Below, piece after piece: positions 36,573-50,100 of a stretch of DNA of 64,000 nucleotides; within the stretch, counting starts at the first letter, position 1; every line of letters starts with the position of its first letter. This DNA is from Penelope pileata (lineage: Eukaryota > Chordata > Aves > Galliformes > Cracidae). The translations under genes were made by a program, and so were the position numbers. The DNA lies in NCBI GenBank assembly GCA_013396635.1, contig WBMW01003919.1, positions 1,940,266 to 2,004,265 of the forward strand. Reading direction: 5' to 3'. The notes beneath the pieces were generated by a model. That model did no database searches. It was not told the origin of the DNA and was given only the letters and a program-made list of their open reading frames with translations.

Positions 36573-38601
36573 AGTTCACACTGAGGTCACAGCAGATGAG
36601 GAATGCTTTCAATAAAGGGATGCATGCTGCTCCTGTAGTGCTGGCTGCTGGTCTGAAGTGTTATTATTACAACGATATAATAACTTCTGTCTGGAAGGCT
36701 GACGTGCTCCCCAGTCACAGCATCATTGATTGTTACCATCAAATTCTGTCCAATACAGCAGCCGAGATACTCACTGGTCTCATTAGCTAATTACAAACAT
36801 CCCATCTCAAGAGGTACCAGGGCAGGGTGGGCACAGCACCGAGCCCCATCGTTGGAGCACACTGTCACACGCAGGAATCCCAACTAAAGCCAATCAACCC
36901 AAAATTCAAAGGGGTTTTTGGTTTTGGTTTTCCCAGCTGAGGACACTTTGGAGCTGCTGCCATTCTCAGGGCACAGTGACCGCGCCGGGTGCAGCCCGAG
37001 GTCCCTGTGCAGTGCTCAGGGCTGGGCTGCAGCAGGGGTGGATGCACAGCCCCATCCCCAAACCCTCCATGGGGGAATATGACCACGCACGACACAACGG
37101 GAAGCAATGCCGATCCCACAGGACGCACAGCTCAGCCCTGGGTATGCACAGCTCATGTGCAGCCACAGAGCAGATACACACAGACAAGGAAAGCAGTTTC
37201 TATTTGGAGAATAAAATTCCAAAGCAAACCATTACTCTCTTGTCTATCAGGTGGGTTTCACACGTGCAGGCCAGGAAGGTTGTTCCTGCTGTTTCCCCCC
37301 ACTGGTTTCTAGAGCATTCCTCCCCACCTCAGAGCACTGCAAGAGGGTCACCACGCGAGTGCAAGCAGCACCCAGAACGATGCTGTTTGCTAAGCACATG
37401 GGTCATGCTGCTTGCTTCCAGCACACGGACACAGCCTGCACACCCCCCAGGAGGGCACTCAGCTGTAAGCAGACCTGTACCACAGCACAGCCGTCACTGG
37501 CCGCTGGCTGACCTGTTTCACACTCTTGCAAACACGCCGGTGTTTGGTTTCTGTGCTGGGCAGTGGTGATTCACTTGCTCTTTTCAGTAAAATCTTGGCT
37601 GCTGATCTGTGAGGGGTGGGAACGTGTCTCCTGCAGAGCAGCAGCTCGTACCTGCGGGTGCTCTGGGTGGAAGGAGGCACGCAGGCCTCTGCTGTAATGA
37701 AGGGTACCTTAAAACGGGACAGCTGTGGCATTGGCAACTTGCTGCCGGAGCTGATGAACAATTTTTCATCAGGCACAGACCTCTAATTTCCAGGCAGCCC
37801 TTGGCTTTCTTTCCAGGTCCCCTCAACACGGCTTCTCCAGAAGACTTATTGCTTGCTTCAGATCCAATTCTTGCCAACGGGATGACAGCAAAAAATTAAT
37901 ATCAAGCCTATAGGAAACAGATCCTCAGCAATCCTCTTTCAAGAGCTATGAAAACTGTCATCAAGATTTCATTAATCTCGGGTAAAAAGCCCCAGAATAA
38001 CACAGCCACCAGAACTGGCAAGCCTGCAGAGCGTGCCCAGCTCCGCGGGGTTTGAGGGCGGCAGCGACCCTGGGCCCCACCTCCCGTCCCCACTATGGGG
38101 GCAGCGAACGTCAGCCACCAGCAGCTATGATGTGACACACACACCCTGTCCGGACAAACAGCACAGTGCTGTGGAGGAGGACACCATCCTCCCTCTGACT
38201 GTCAGGCTACAGAGCCGTTTAGAAACCAAACGCAGAGCACCTCCCCTCTTTGATGAGCGCAGCTTTGGAAGTCTCATACTGTCCTGCCCTTCCACACGGA
38301 AAGATCAAAAAACTTCCAAATTCGCCTAACAGCACGCAGGGAAAAAAAACGGAATATAGTCCTACTTCTTGTGATGTTAGCGGAGTCCCTGGCTTCACTG
38401 CTGTAGGACACAGCAGCACAAATACTCACATGAGTTCTCTGTTCCTGCTCTGGACAGCAGAGCATGCCAGGATCACAGCTCCCCAGGCACCTCCAGCAAA
38501 CCCCCCCCGGACACACTGCCCTCTCCTCTCCCTCTCACGTGGGGCTGACAGTCTGAACAGAGAGATGCCATACAGTGACCGGGAAATACTTCCAGTGACA
38601 T

Positions 38602-38663
38602 GGGAAGAGAAGGAAGAGAAAAAAGAAAAAAAGAGAACAAAAAAAAAAAAAGAGAAAAGGAGG
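38602..38663 (+). repeat. Purine-rich (GAA/A) low-complexity tract
   Basis: About 62 bases of purine interrupted by a single C at 38638, including a 13-base A-run. It yields a Lys/Glu-rich chance frame. Confidence 0.85.
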
Positions 38664-38776
38664 TTCCTGGTGCACCAGGACTGGCCCTTTTCTATCAGAA
38701 TGGATTTTGGAGAAAGACACAATGCCAATTTCATAAACCACTGAAATTTGAACAAGTGGCAAGCATATTCTATCAC

Positions 38777-38791
38777 TTTTTTTTTTTTTTT
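38777..38791 (+). repeat. T homopolymer (15 nt)
   Basis: Fifteen T in a row with no adjoining retroelement body recognised. With the A-rich purine tract 110 bases to the left the pair looks like opposed A and T tails, but the sequence between is unique and no target-site duplication was seen. Confidence 0.85.
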
Positions 38792-39360
38792 GCATGAAAC
38801 CTTGAAGTTCACTCTCAACACATCTGTGGATAACAAAACAATCTCGTAGATGGTCTGGTTTCTGAACCATCATTCTTGCAGCACCGAGCTGCTTCCACCT
38901 GTTCTTCTGAGACCAGGGGTGAGATGCTGTGCCCCACCCCCTCCCATGCCACCTGCTCCCCCAGCCCAGCGCTGGGCACCGGCCCTGCTGCACGCCCTCC
39001 TCCCACGACGCTGATTTAAAATCTTTCCCCTCACATGGAATTGATGTGCTTCTGTGTCCACAAAAACGAATCTCTGCAGTGTTGAACAGAGCTCTCCCAA
39101 ATCCCTCCTCGAGCTACAGTCTCCGTGGTGGATGTGCGCAGTGCCAGCAGCTGGGATGAGGAGCTGGGGATGGTCTGGCAGCTCCCGGAGCACCTGTCCG
39201 TGCCAGGGCTCTGCTTCACCTCCCGCTGGCATCCTGAATGTGAGGTGAGAGCCAAGCCCAAAGGGGCTTTCCTGCTCATCTCTGGTTGCAAGGCAGCTCC
39301 GTGGGATGGAGGTCATAAAGCTACAACATGGTGCATTTTATAGCAGAAGAAAAAAATAAA

Positions 39361-41159
39361 AATGAGTAATGAAGAGCATTCCTCATAATTTTATTTCTTT
39401 TTGTGTCAGCAAATATGTAAACCTTTCTGGCTGCAAATCCCTGCTAGTTAGAGAAGCAGTGCACCATAAATCTGAAACGCTGGGACAAAGGTTCTGCTTG
39501 TTATGCAGCTGTTCTAAAGCAATTCCTCCATTGTTTCTTGATTACAAATATTTGTGAAAATTATTTTTCATGCTTTCCTGTCAGAGGCAAAATGGTTGTG
39601 CCTAGCATTTAAATGATGGCATTCAGCAACCTTGCTTACATTAATTAATACTGAGCATACGAGCAAGGTGTGGATTAGCATAACACAGGCAGTCACAGCT
39701 GAAAATGCCAGGTCCAGGCAGAAGCACGAGAGGCCTCCAGCAGCACATGCATTTGCAGTCATGCCAATATAACGCTTTCAGAAAGGGATGTCAGATATCA
39801 GAGGCACTGAGCCATGTCATGTGTGCCCCTGAAGAAGGGCTCACCGCTCTGGCAATGAGCAGAAAATCTCTCCATTGGAGGAAGTTACAGAAATTCGTGG
39901 GCATTGAGGGCAGAGACATGAACTACAGCTGAGAAAAGCTGTTTTCCCTGTAAGATGCTGACCACAGCTGGAAGCTGGGAAAGGAGGGGGTCCAGCTCTG
40001 GAAAGCAAACTCTCCTAAGCAAACAAACCATTTAAGGAGCAGCAAACTTGAAAAATTTTAGCTGATTTCTACTCATGAATCAATACCTCCTTATTCCACC
40101 CGGACAGCTATCAAACCTCTCCTCCTTTCCTACTGAGCATCCAAATGCCTCACCCTACGTTGTGCTCAATACACAGGAGCATTAGGGCTACCTCAAGCCC
40201 ACGTCGTGGAGCTCCCCACGCCTCTGCTGTGCTCCATGCCCACAGCCAGGCAGCAATAAAGCTGGAAGTCAACAAGGAGCAAAGGCAGCAGAAGGGAGGA
40301 GCAGAGGGCTGAGCAGTGGAGGATGAGCAGGAGAAACAGAACACCAGCAGGATGTCATAGCCAGCCCCGGCCTGCAGCCTGACAGTCAGAGGGGCCCACA
40401 AATGGTAACAGACTTTTTTGAAATGATTTGATCCTTTGGTCCACTTGAAGTTAACGAAGCATTGCTTCATGACAACAGGGAGGGATGAGAACATCTCTTC
40501 TGGCAGCTGTTACTGCAGAGCAGGGGCGAGCACCACAGGCTCAGTGCTTTGGGCTGATGCTGGGTGAGCTTCGTTTCCTCCAGCGTTTTATCCCTCCTTC
40601 ATGGGAAATTTCTATCATTCCGGCTTCTGTCCTGCACCTTGCCAGGTGAGCACCACGACTGAGAATCCATCAAATCCTTCTTAGAAGTGTCTGCTGCTTT
40701 TGTCAGTAAATTGCTTCTTGAAGGCCTGCTGAATTTTTCAGTGACCTCTTGTTCCTTTTGTACCTGAAAAATCTCAAGTTGTTTAACTTCTTCTGCAGTC
40801 TTCTTTTCTTACTGCAGCTTTCCTTTGTAGTATTTTTCTACATTGTGCTCAGCCTTGTTCTTTGATCCTCTGATCCTTCTTTTATAATTACATCTGATGC
40901 CTCCTCTCACCCAAACCTTTGTGAAGCTGTTATTGGAGTTGGAATTTTCTTGATGGTTCAAGAAAATAAAGAGATCCGTGGGCTATCCTTTTAAATATGT
41001 GGTTATCTATAACTCAAAGGTACAGAGCAATTTCTGGGTAGAAACCTGAACACATTCTGTATTGAATGGCATTTATCCTTCCCATGTCAATTACAATTCT
41101 GTGAATCTGGTACTTTCCAAAAGAGTTCTTGGCTTCAGAAGCACTGGCCAAGAGAATAA
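39361..41159. other. Unique non-coding sequence, no gene recognised
   Basis: AT-rich at 39360-39690, including CATTAATTAATAC around 39641-39653. A pyrimidine-rich, repeat-like stretch spans 40600-40990 but I cannot assign it to a family. No frame of note. Confidence 0.45.
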
Positions 41160-41900
41160 GAACTTAACTCTAAAATAGACAAACTGAAAACTGTTGGGAT
41201 AAAAATAAATAGAAGTAGTTTTCAATTATTAATATAGACATGAAAGATACTGTAACTTAATTTCGGGCTTCCCCTGTGTTAAGAGAACGCCTCATAACTA
41301 TTCTTTTCGAATTTGTGTCTTTATTAAAGAAGTGGGGTGTGGGTATCTGGAGCAAACTGCCCCGAGGGAGCCACGATCTGAAAGGAAACGGTCATGATGC
41401 AGCCGCTATAATAGCAGTAATGGGAGAGAAAGCTTTAGCAATACAGGGCTCATCGAATTTAAGACTTTTTTTCCAGACTCCAAACCAAGATTTTTTTGTT
41501 TTGTTTTTAAACACTGCCTTGGTCTACCAGGGAATGGCTTTTCCCACCCGACTGACCCTTCCCACCCCGCTGCAGCCGCCCCGCAGCCCCCCTGCAGCCT
41601 CGCCTGGGGATCCTGAGCAGGGAGGTGCTGGAGGGCTGCTTTGCAAATCTGAGCTACAAACCACAGTTACCACTGCTTCAAATTCAATTCCAAAGGACAG
41701 CTAAAAACCCCTTTAGCTTCCGTGCCTGTAACTGAGTTTTATTAGCCTGCTGGGGATTGCAAACAGGATTCGGGTTAACACAACTCACCAGCTGCTGAGG
41801 TATTTACGCAGCATGACTCAAACATGAGTTTGTGGTGTAGCAACTCTCACACAAGCTAAATTAATTCCATAGTAATTAACGCAAGTGGGGATGGCTCAGG
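41160..41900. other. AT-rich tract, candidate conserved non-coding element
   Basis: AT-rich DNA with TTATTAATATAG (41227-41238) and GCTAAATTAATTCC (about 41856-41869), interrupted by a GC-rich insert at 41540-41640. Composition is the only evidence. The frame 41276-41704 plus is not recognisable. Confidence 0.2.
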
Positions 41901-42469
41901 TTAATTCTGCAATGAAAATGTAGCCCACAGGACAATTTACATGAAAATGCTTCAGGAGAGAAAATGAGTAAAACCCTTCCTTATGGGTAGTCAGGAGGGA
42001 CTTCTCCCAGGAAGATGGTGTTCTGGCCTTGAGACACCTGGAACGGGGACTTGGACAGGGGACAAGCCTGCTTTTCCCTGCAGAAGAGGAGGAAAGCCTC
42101 GCTGGTGGCCTCATGGCAGGCAGCTCCCGTTCATACCAAGTCCACCTGTCTGCTCTGTGAGCCCACAGACACCTGGCCAGAACCACTGGACAGAGCCCTA
42201 CGTGGTCAAGCAGGGGATCACAGGATAACAGCAGGAATGCAGAGCACTGCCGGTGTGACCACAGAAACAAGGGTCTCTGATGCGCCCTGCTTTGCGCTCC
42301 GCAGTGTAGGAGGCTCCTCGTGCTGCCTACAGCCGGAGGCTTGAGAGCTGCCTCCTCCAGTCAGCCCCCGAGCCAAGGATTGCCACCCACGGGCACTCCA
42401 CCTCCCAGTGAACGCAGTCCTGGCCGGCAGTGATGCTGTAAGAAGCCCTGTTTTTCCTCCCAACTGCAT
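41901..42469. other. Unique non-coding sequence
   Basis: GC-leaning, overlapping chance frames on both strands, nothing recognised. Confidence 0.5.
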
Positions 42470-42860
42470 ACATAATCAAATATGCACTATCACTTCATAT
42501 TTAATGATCATGACGCCAAAAGATTTCAAAGAGCTATTTTTGTTGTAATATTTTCTAATTGCTTCCCTTGGGTGGTGGAAAGACTTGAAGTAGATGCTGT
42601 ATCATGGCTCCACCGCTGCTTTGAGGTAGATAAAATGCAACCTCAGATGCACCACAAACATTCCCTGCAATTAATACTTCCCTTTTATTTTTATTTTTTG
42701 CTATTAATATCATTTTCCTACAATCTAGTTAAGCGCTGCAGCCTGCATTTATTCCATCACCGACAAGCTGTTGAATAAGGCAGTAAATCTGACCAACAGA
42801 ACTTGGCTTTTCTGTAGTACTAAAGCTTCTTAGGGGTTTAATTGCAAAATACCTGGACTC
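42470..42860. other. AT-rich tract, candidate conserved non-coding element
   Basis: Almost CpG-poor, with ATTTAATGATCATGA around 42500-42514, CAATTAATAC around 42668-42677 and GCTATTAATATC around 42699-42710. Contains a T-rich run at 42680-42698. Candidate enhancer by texture only. Confidence 0.3.
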
Positions 42861-45800
42861 GCTGATTCTGAGCGACTGTTCGAGGCCGAGGGATGCTGGC
42901 ACCGGCACACACACGACGGCAGGGCTGCTCCTGCCGACAGGCTCACGTGGCTTCAGAGCTGCCTCCTGCTTCATCTCCAGCCTCATCTGCAATGCCATAG
43001 GCATGTGCTGGGTCACTTCTCACGCTGCTTATCCACTCCGAGCCGAAAGCATCAACATGTAAAAAGCAGACAGGACCTTGCACTCTTCACTGCACACACA
43101 CTACAACAAAGCCTGTCACATGCACAGGAACTAAAGCCAGCATTTGTTTCTGTGATAATTTGTCACAAAGTACTTCATCTTACCTCTTAAAAAAAAAACA
43201 AGGTTTTTTACTTTGCCAACTTAGACAGCTTGCCTTGAGTGTCTTTTGGGCTCTATGGCATTAGCCAGGCAGCGTTCCCATGAGCTCATTGGGCAGCATG
43301 TTACCAACCTCGGGAGGAAGGGAGGGCTGCACATACACCTCACCAAGGCTGAAGCTCTCCCTTAAATAAACAGACCTAAAGTTTCTTTTCCCTGGATAAC
43401 TGCACTGCGAACAGTCAGCTTTCAGGGCTGTGAAATAAGAGACAGAAGCAAATCACAAAGCCAACAGGCTCTGACAGGCACCTGCCCTCTCCACCTAGCT
43501 GATCCTGTCTCAAAGGGAAGAGTGTTTTGCCTAAGCAAAGAAACCCTGAAATCCATGGATTCTGGCAGCCAGAAGAGGTGCGCAGTCCCAACCGGACCAT
43601 TTGTTTACACTGCAGCCTTCGGACAGAGCACCGACAGAGCAGAGAACGGACTGCTGGGGCGAGCTGAGAGCAGAACCCGCAGCAGCAGGCAGGCAGCGCA
43701 GGCACTGCCCGGCTCCTGCGCCCAGCGTCAGCCCCCTCTCTATGAAGCTGCTGCTCTGCAGCTGTGAAATGTTAGCTGGGGATGGCACAGCACAATCGCA
43801 ATTGGTTTTTCGTTCTCTGGAAGATGATTGTGGCTTTTTAAAAATTCATTTGATATCAAAACAGCCTAGAAAGAGCACGTGTAATTAAAATCTTCCAGGA
43901 ACACTGTGTTGATTAGAAGTTTAATCACCAGCAGGCACTGAAAGAAACAGCAAACATCACCTCCGGTGCCGGCAGAAATGCCACCCGGCAGCTCCAGCCC
44001 GCGCAGGCAGCCCTGGCCTGGCACCGACATTTGTAGGGCTTCCCTTGTGCTGCTGCTGACAGACGGGGGTTTCACCACCTGCCCCTAAGAACACTGCAGC
44101 ACACACGGGCTGGGATGTGCCTAACTTCACACATTCACCTCCTTGCTGCCACTGAATTCCTCACCAGGTATTTGTGCTGAAAACCAAAGTTCTCAATGCA
44201 TACAGAAATTGTACTCCACAGCTGATGCTCGCCAGGGCACAAGCTTGCAGCCAGCCACAGGTAAATGAAAATACTTCCCATGCCCTACTGGGACTGTGCT
44301 ATGTGTCTGCAATGTGTTTTGTCTTCATATTAACACAATAGATCAATGCTGCAATAAGCGTGGCTATTGCACAGTGATTGCAGTAACACACGCTCTGGTA
44401 TTGACTCCAGGTCAATCCAAAGGAAGTTTGTTATTTTGGTGATGGGGAAAGGAAGAATTGGAAATAAGAAAGATACATTTAATAGCTTAAGGATGAAGAA
44501 CAGGGGCATTCTGAGCAGAACACTTCTGTAAGCTACATCTCCTCCAACTTATGGCAGCGTCCACTGCAAGCCTGCAGCCTCAGCCCCACGGCACAGCAAC
44601 ACTGCATACATACAGGGTCCTGAACATTAGCTAAGTCTGAGCTTGCCATTTGGCTTTCTGTAGGTGTGCAGGAAAGTGATGTCTTCATTAAAAAATAGTT
44701 TTCTAAGGAAGGAAACACAAGCAACTGACAGTACTCTCTGCAAAGGACTACTCCAAAGCAGTGCTGCTTTCTGGCAGACTGGAGCCATGGCCTGTGCGTG
44801 CAGCCCTGCTTTAAACACCAAAGCCAAACTCCACAGTTTCCAGGCACGTCAGGTATCACTGCTGTTTAACTGGAGAACTCCACACAGATGCCAAGCAAAG
44901 CAACAAATCAGCTGCCCACCTGTGCCATGCTGCCTGCACGGGCACTAGGACAGGCCAAGCCCCTGCCACAGGAGGAGCAACGTCCTGCCCAGGAGAGGAT
45001 GCTGCCAGACACACACCCCAGCCTTACAGTGGCTTTTTCCCCATGCAGACAGTGCCTGCTGTGCCCTGAGACAGCCACTGGCAGCACTTCTGCCCCCAGG
45101 CTTTCTCCTCCCCGTGCAGTGTCATGTGTGGCCATGTTCCTCCAGAAGTGCTCGCCTGCTCTTGATTTTTTCCAAAATGAACCAGCTCTTAGCACTTCCT
45201 TCTCTCATTTGTGTGATGTTCATTGATACCTTTCAAATTTCTCTTTTCATTGGTGCTGCAACGTCATCCAATATAGCAGCATCTGCAAACGACAACACCG
45301 TCCCGTTACACAGCTCCCCATCAGCGGACCTGCATGAAGCCCTGCCATCGACTCTGGCAGCTCCCCACCAGCAGGCTGCCCCAGCCCCAAGCACAGCCTT
45401 CCCTTAAAGGCTTTCAGCAGCCACCAATTCACGGGGGGGTTGTCCTATTCAAACCTACTGGGACTTGTTTTTTAAATGGAAAACTGAATGAGAAAATATC
45501 AAATGAGTTATTAAAATCCAAATATATCACGAGTTGCATTCTCTTAATCCACTGAAGCAATTACAGCAATAATTAAGTGAAAGTAAATTGGTCAAGGCCA
45601 TTTATAGACATAGCCTGGCAATAGAGCACTGGGGAGCTCTTAGAGCAGGTACCTGAAGAGAGGAAATATTTTTAAAAATTGCAGTGCAATCCAGCTAAGC
45701 CACTTCAACAGCAATCACATCATCAGCCTTGCTAGACTAATTATCATTTAAAATAAAGAAATGAGAGGGAGACCAATGCTGTTGGCTTCACTGCTACACA

Positions 45801-46739
45801 AGCAGTGCGGGCGGACGTGGGGAGCAGGGCGGCCCTGGGACCCGCTGCACCGAGCCAGGATGGGGCCACCCCCCTGACTGGGACTAACGGGAAGGCTCAG
45901 AGCCATCTGCAGTTGTGTGGAAAAACATAGTTGGACCTTGAACTTCTCATTTAATTTCTTCAGGGCTTGTTTGCACCCCATCTGATTCATGTTGCAGGTC
46001 GTGATACCCAGGGGCAGCGCGTGCCCACGTATGAGGCGCAGGCAGTGGGGTCACCAGGCAGGGATCCAGGCAGCGAGCAGAGCCAGCCCAGGCACCGCAC
46101 AGCACACATGCACCAAACTGAGGTCTGGGAAATCGCCTGGCAGTGTTCACTCTGCGCACAGAAGCCTGGCCCCTGCTAGAAACAGGCAAAGGCTGTTAGC
46201 TGAGCTGCACCCTGGAGCTGGGAGCCCAGGAGGAGCCCAGCACAGAGGGGCAGGAGGTCTGCGCAGCCCTGCGAGCTCAGAGCTCAGCTCACAGCTGCCC
46301 CACGGATTGCTCTGATGCTGTGACCCATCTCCCAGAAGCGCAGTGTGAGGAGTCTGACGGGACTCGTGCGTGCCCCTTACCATTGGGAATCCAAATCTCA
46401 CCAACACTCCTAAAACACTTGGGGAATTGGGAATTTTCCAAAAGGTGGGAATTCCCAGACCATGATAGGCAGCTTTGCAAGGCCCACAGCCAGAAGACTG
46501 TGAGAGAAAACCTACTTCTGCCACATGTGTTTACTTGGGGCACTGACAAGAGCCTCCCTGGTGTCCTGCAGTGCTGCGTTGTGCAACAAGCCCCTGACAA
46601 GTGCTGCTATGTTACAGCTCTCAGCTTATCCTTCAGCACTTAAAAAAGCCCATCTTGCTCCAGCGTGGTCTGCACTCACCCACAGCCAGCACTTTGGGAA
46701 AACGCTACGAGCCCTGAATACTTATCATCACAAAATATC
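42861..46739. other. Unique non-coding sequence, no gene recognised
   Basis: Mixed: GC-rich at 43560-43750, 43960-44100, 44920-45120 and 45790-46320; AT-rich at 44150-44480 and 45440-45760. Short A-run at about 43188-43198. Frames are short and overlapping. No repeat family or RNA gene recognised. Confidence 0.5.
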
Positions 46740-47180
46740 TGAAGATAAGTAGCACGCAGGCTGTCAAGATATGCTAACAAGTTTTGATTTCACATCAGCT
46801 TCATCAGAAGTTGGCCCTGGCTTTTGACATACATCGCTATGCATCCTGCGCTGCTATCAGCAAAGTCTTAAAACCATCAGGCTGCAGGGAAGACTTGCAG
46901 CCTGTCACTTGCATTAATCAGTTTAGGACCTGACTTGGGTGCAAGCCAGGCTTCTATTATTTACTACTGACATATGCTCCGCTGAATTTTTTTCTATCAT
47001 TTATGCCTGATTCATAAGGAGTCTAACAAGAATATTAACTACAAGCCATTACATTTATTTTGACTTGACTAGGTTGTCTCAATAATTAAGAATTCTATTT
47101 AGATTAATACAAGGAAATCTCTTGACATATATTGCCTTGCAGCACTGAAGAGATTATGGGAAATGACTGTGTAAGAAGGC
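46740..47180. other. AT-rich tract, best candidate conserved non-coding element
   Basis: A long low-CpG block with homeodomain-type ATTA cores at about 46912-46917 (GCATTAATC), 47080-47088 (AATAATTAA) and 47093-47108 (two more), and TGTCA words that fit TALE/MEIS cores, one about ten bases left of GCATTAATC. No open frame covers it. The arrangement is what one expects of a developmental enhancer; this is inference from motifs without alignment. Confidence 0.35.
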
Positions 47181-50100
47181 TTCTCTTTGAAGTACAGTGT
47201 TTGGGAAGAGACAGCTCGAGCACTGCCTGTTAGGCAAGCTTCACATCCCACTGCTCAGATAGGCACTAAACCCACCAGGCTCGAGTATCTAACGCGCTCT
47301 GAGCTGAGTGCCCACCAATGGCAGCCCTGCCTCGTGCTGCCCATCAGCAGAGCCCTTTCCCTTGTGCGCCCTGTGCAGCGCTGGCCGGGCCAGCAAGGGC
47401 AGTGCTCTCCCACGAGGGCTACGAGCAGGCTCTCCTAGGGGCCCCAGGAAGCTCCCTTTCAGCACAGGGGACCGGCTCTCGTCCCAGCACAGGAGCTGTG
47501 CGTGCCTGCAGAACCCCGCACCTCGCCTCTCCTCATGAGTCCACATGGGGACAAATGGGTTTTCATGGCTGCTTGAAAATAAGCAAGCCAAGACGCTTTC
47601 ACAGATGGAAGGAAGCAGATTTCAGGCAGGAATCCCTCAGTAAGAAGCTCTCCACCTCAGACAACTCAGCTCAGATGCTGGCAGTATGCTCAGCTGCCCG
47701 TGAAGGAGCTCAGTCTGTCTATAGAAACGCAGAAGTGAAGCAGAGAGAATTTTTGTCCCAACAGAATCATTTCAAAACCCTGCTGAAAGTTTTATAGTAT
47801 TTTAAATCAAGGATGAAAAATGCCCTCTGGGGTAACTGGCAATTTTTCCAAATCCAGCTTCAGCAGGAGAGGTTCTTCAGTGATGTTTAAATCAGACGTA
47901 GAATACAAGTGGTTCACAGGTCTTTGTCTGAACCCACTTGCCATTACAAAATTTTCCCAGTAAATTGAACAATTCTTAATGCACTGTGAACATTAACCTC
48001 TGTTGCAGGGCTCCAAACATCTCATACTGATCTCCCTCCCAAGTCAAGCAGGATCCTGTAGCCAGCATTCCCAGACAGGCGTTACTCGTCTACAAAGCGG
48101 CCCTTCCTGCAGCGGGCTGGTGCTGCTCTGAGCCTGGAGCAGTCACACCGCAACACCTGCACCGCAGGGAAACCGTGTGGCAACTCTTTCTCTGCATCTT
48201 TCCCGACAACTTTCTCCCCATCCCAATAGTCTCAATCTCATCTGATTCAAATGAATTACATACCTTAACAAGAACTGAAAAAAAAAAAGAAACCGGGAAG
48301 CACTGTCCTCTTACACACACACAGTTTGACACCCACGTCCTTACAGCATGACTTGCAGGATCTCACTGAAGCCCGTTTTGCTATTTTTCCCACACCTTTT
48401 CTACAGATTTTTTAATTTTTTTTGCCCTCAATTAACTTTTTTAGATGGTGTTCCCAGCTACATTTCTCCCCCAGACCTCACCTGCCATGTTCTTCCTCTC
48501 TCTCGCCATTGCCCTCCCTCCTGCTGACACCTGAGCATGGACTTCTCCCAGAGCTAGATTTTCATCTCATTTTCCTTTCCTTGTATAAAAACCATCCTGT
48601 TCCTGAAAACTCCTTCATTCAGGAGCAAGAAAACACTTCTTACCTTGATGCATTCTCTTCCTCACTTAGATCAGCATCTGCTACTCCATTTTCACCTGCA
48701 CATCTCCCCTGCCGGCGCTTGGTTCCCTTCTCTGAGCAGTGCCAGCAGTACCGGCAGTGCCGCAGCTGCAAGGCCTCCAGGATCCTGGCAGGAGCCTCGG
48801 TGGCTGCCGAGCCCCCAGCAGGGCCCCGGGTCCCAGCAGGGCTGTGGAACAGCAGCTGTGGCCTCAGGTCCTGCAGGCACAGCCTGCTGGAGTGCTGCTG
48901 GAGCAAGGCTCAGCACTTCGCTGGGGGTAATGGAACCCAGGGGCTCTCCCTGGTCTCTGGGCTGAGATCTCGGTTTTGCCATCTCCTTCCCAGCACTGGG
49001 ATTGCAGTCAGCCACAAGCTAAATACTCAATTAACCTTGCAGCAATCTCTTGCTGGGGACTGAAGCCAGTAATAAAATGATGCCTATCAATGCTCACATA
49101 CAATTTTACAGACAAAATTAATCTTCAAATCAAAGCATCAAATAGAGATCTTAAGAACTCTAGACAGACAGAGCACCGTGTCTGCTCCATGAGCACGCCT
49201 GGTGCGCTGAGCTCTGAGCTGCACTTCTCACTCCCGCGCATCCCCAGGGACGTGGCTGCCTCGAGGCACCCTCACGTGCACTGGCTACCAGAGATCAGCT
49301 TCTGAAGCCTTTCAACACACCTTTCCCTTAGCTTCCCCACTCTGGTACCTCAGCCACGGGTTTCTGAAATGTTAATTAAGATCTTCAGTTACACAGATGG
49401 AGCAGCTTCTGTGTCTGTGTGTTTTAACAGTTTTTAATCTGAAGCAGAAAGAGGCTGGCACTCTCAGGCTGTTTATGAGACATTGCTGTTTTCACACTGC
49501 TCCAGGGACAAAAGCATTGAACCCAAAGCTCATACAAAATCCAGCAGCCACCAAAGCACATCACACAAAAGCTTCAGAAAGTGCTGGGAAGTTGCAGCGT
49601 GCTGCACACAGGTGCTTTTCCAAAGCACACACCTCACTGCTGAAATCCTGTATGAGGCAGAGGCTTGGAAAATTGACAATATTTCTTTCCCAAAGCCATT
49701 ACATATTTGAAAAGCAAAATATTAACACAGGAAAACTCTTTTCCCTAAGCCAAGCCCAAGGCATGTGAATCAACCTCAAGCAGCTGCCTCATGTTTTAGG
49801 CAGCCGGGGCGGGGGGAGCTGAGCATGTTCTCTTCTCTCTGGTTTCTCCTTCCCCTGACGAAACGCTCCAGATGTGCTCTGAGGTGCCAGGGCTCCCACG
49901 CCAAAGCAGGCTCTGTGTGCTCTGGGGTATTTACATCATTATTCCAAAGCACTGGTCCCATTGCAGTTTTCAGATGACTTTTTCCATTTCTTACAAAGAC
50001 TTCCAATCACCCCAGAAATAAAAAATTTCCATGGAAACACACACCCATGGGATGCGTGTGACTTGCTCTGGAGCTGCTGTACAGCACACTTGGCTGCCGT

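Larger units (their letters stand above)
36573..39360. other. Unique non-coding sequence with two low-complexity runs
   Basis: GC-rich at 36960-37150 and 38920-39010, mixed elsewhere. Frame 36976-37569 plus (197 codons) has no recognisable domain. Contains a purine tract at 38602-38663 and a T-run at 38777-38791, annotated separately. No gene recognised. Confidence 0.5.

Noticed and set aside
38602..38791. A-rich and T-rich runs about 110 bases apart, suggesting an inserted element
   Set aside because: No element body, no target-site duplication and no family motif between them.
40600..40990. Pyrimidine-rich, repeat-like stretch
   Set aside because: Could be an ancient degraded repeat but no family motif is visible, so no mobile element is called.
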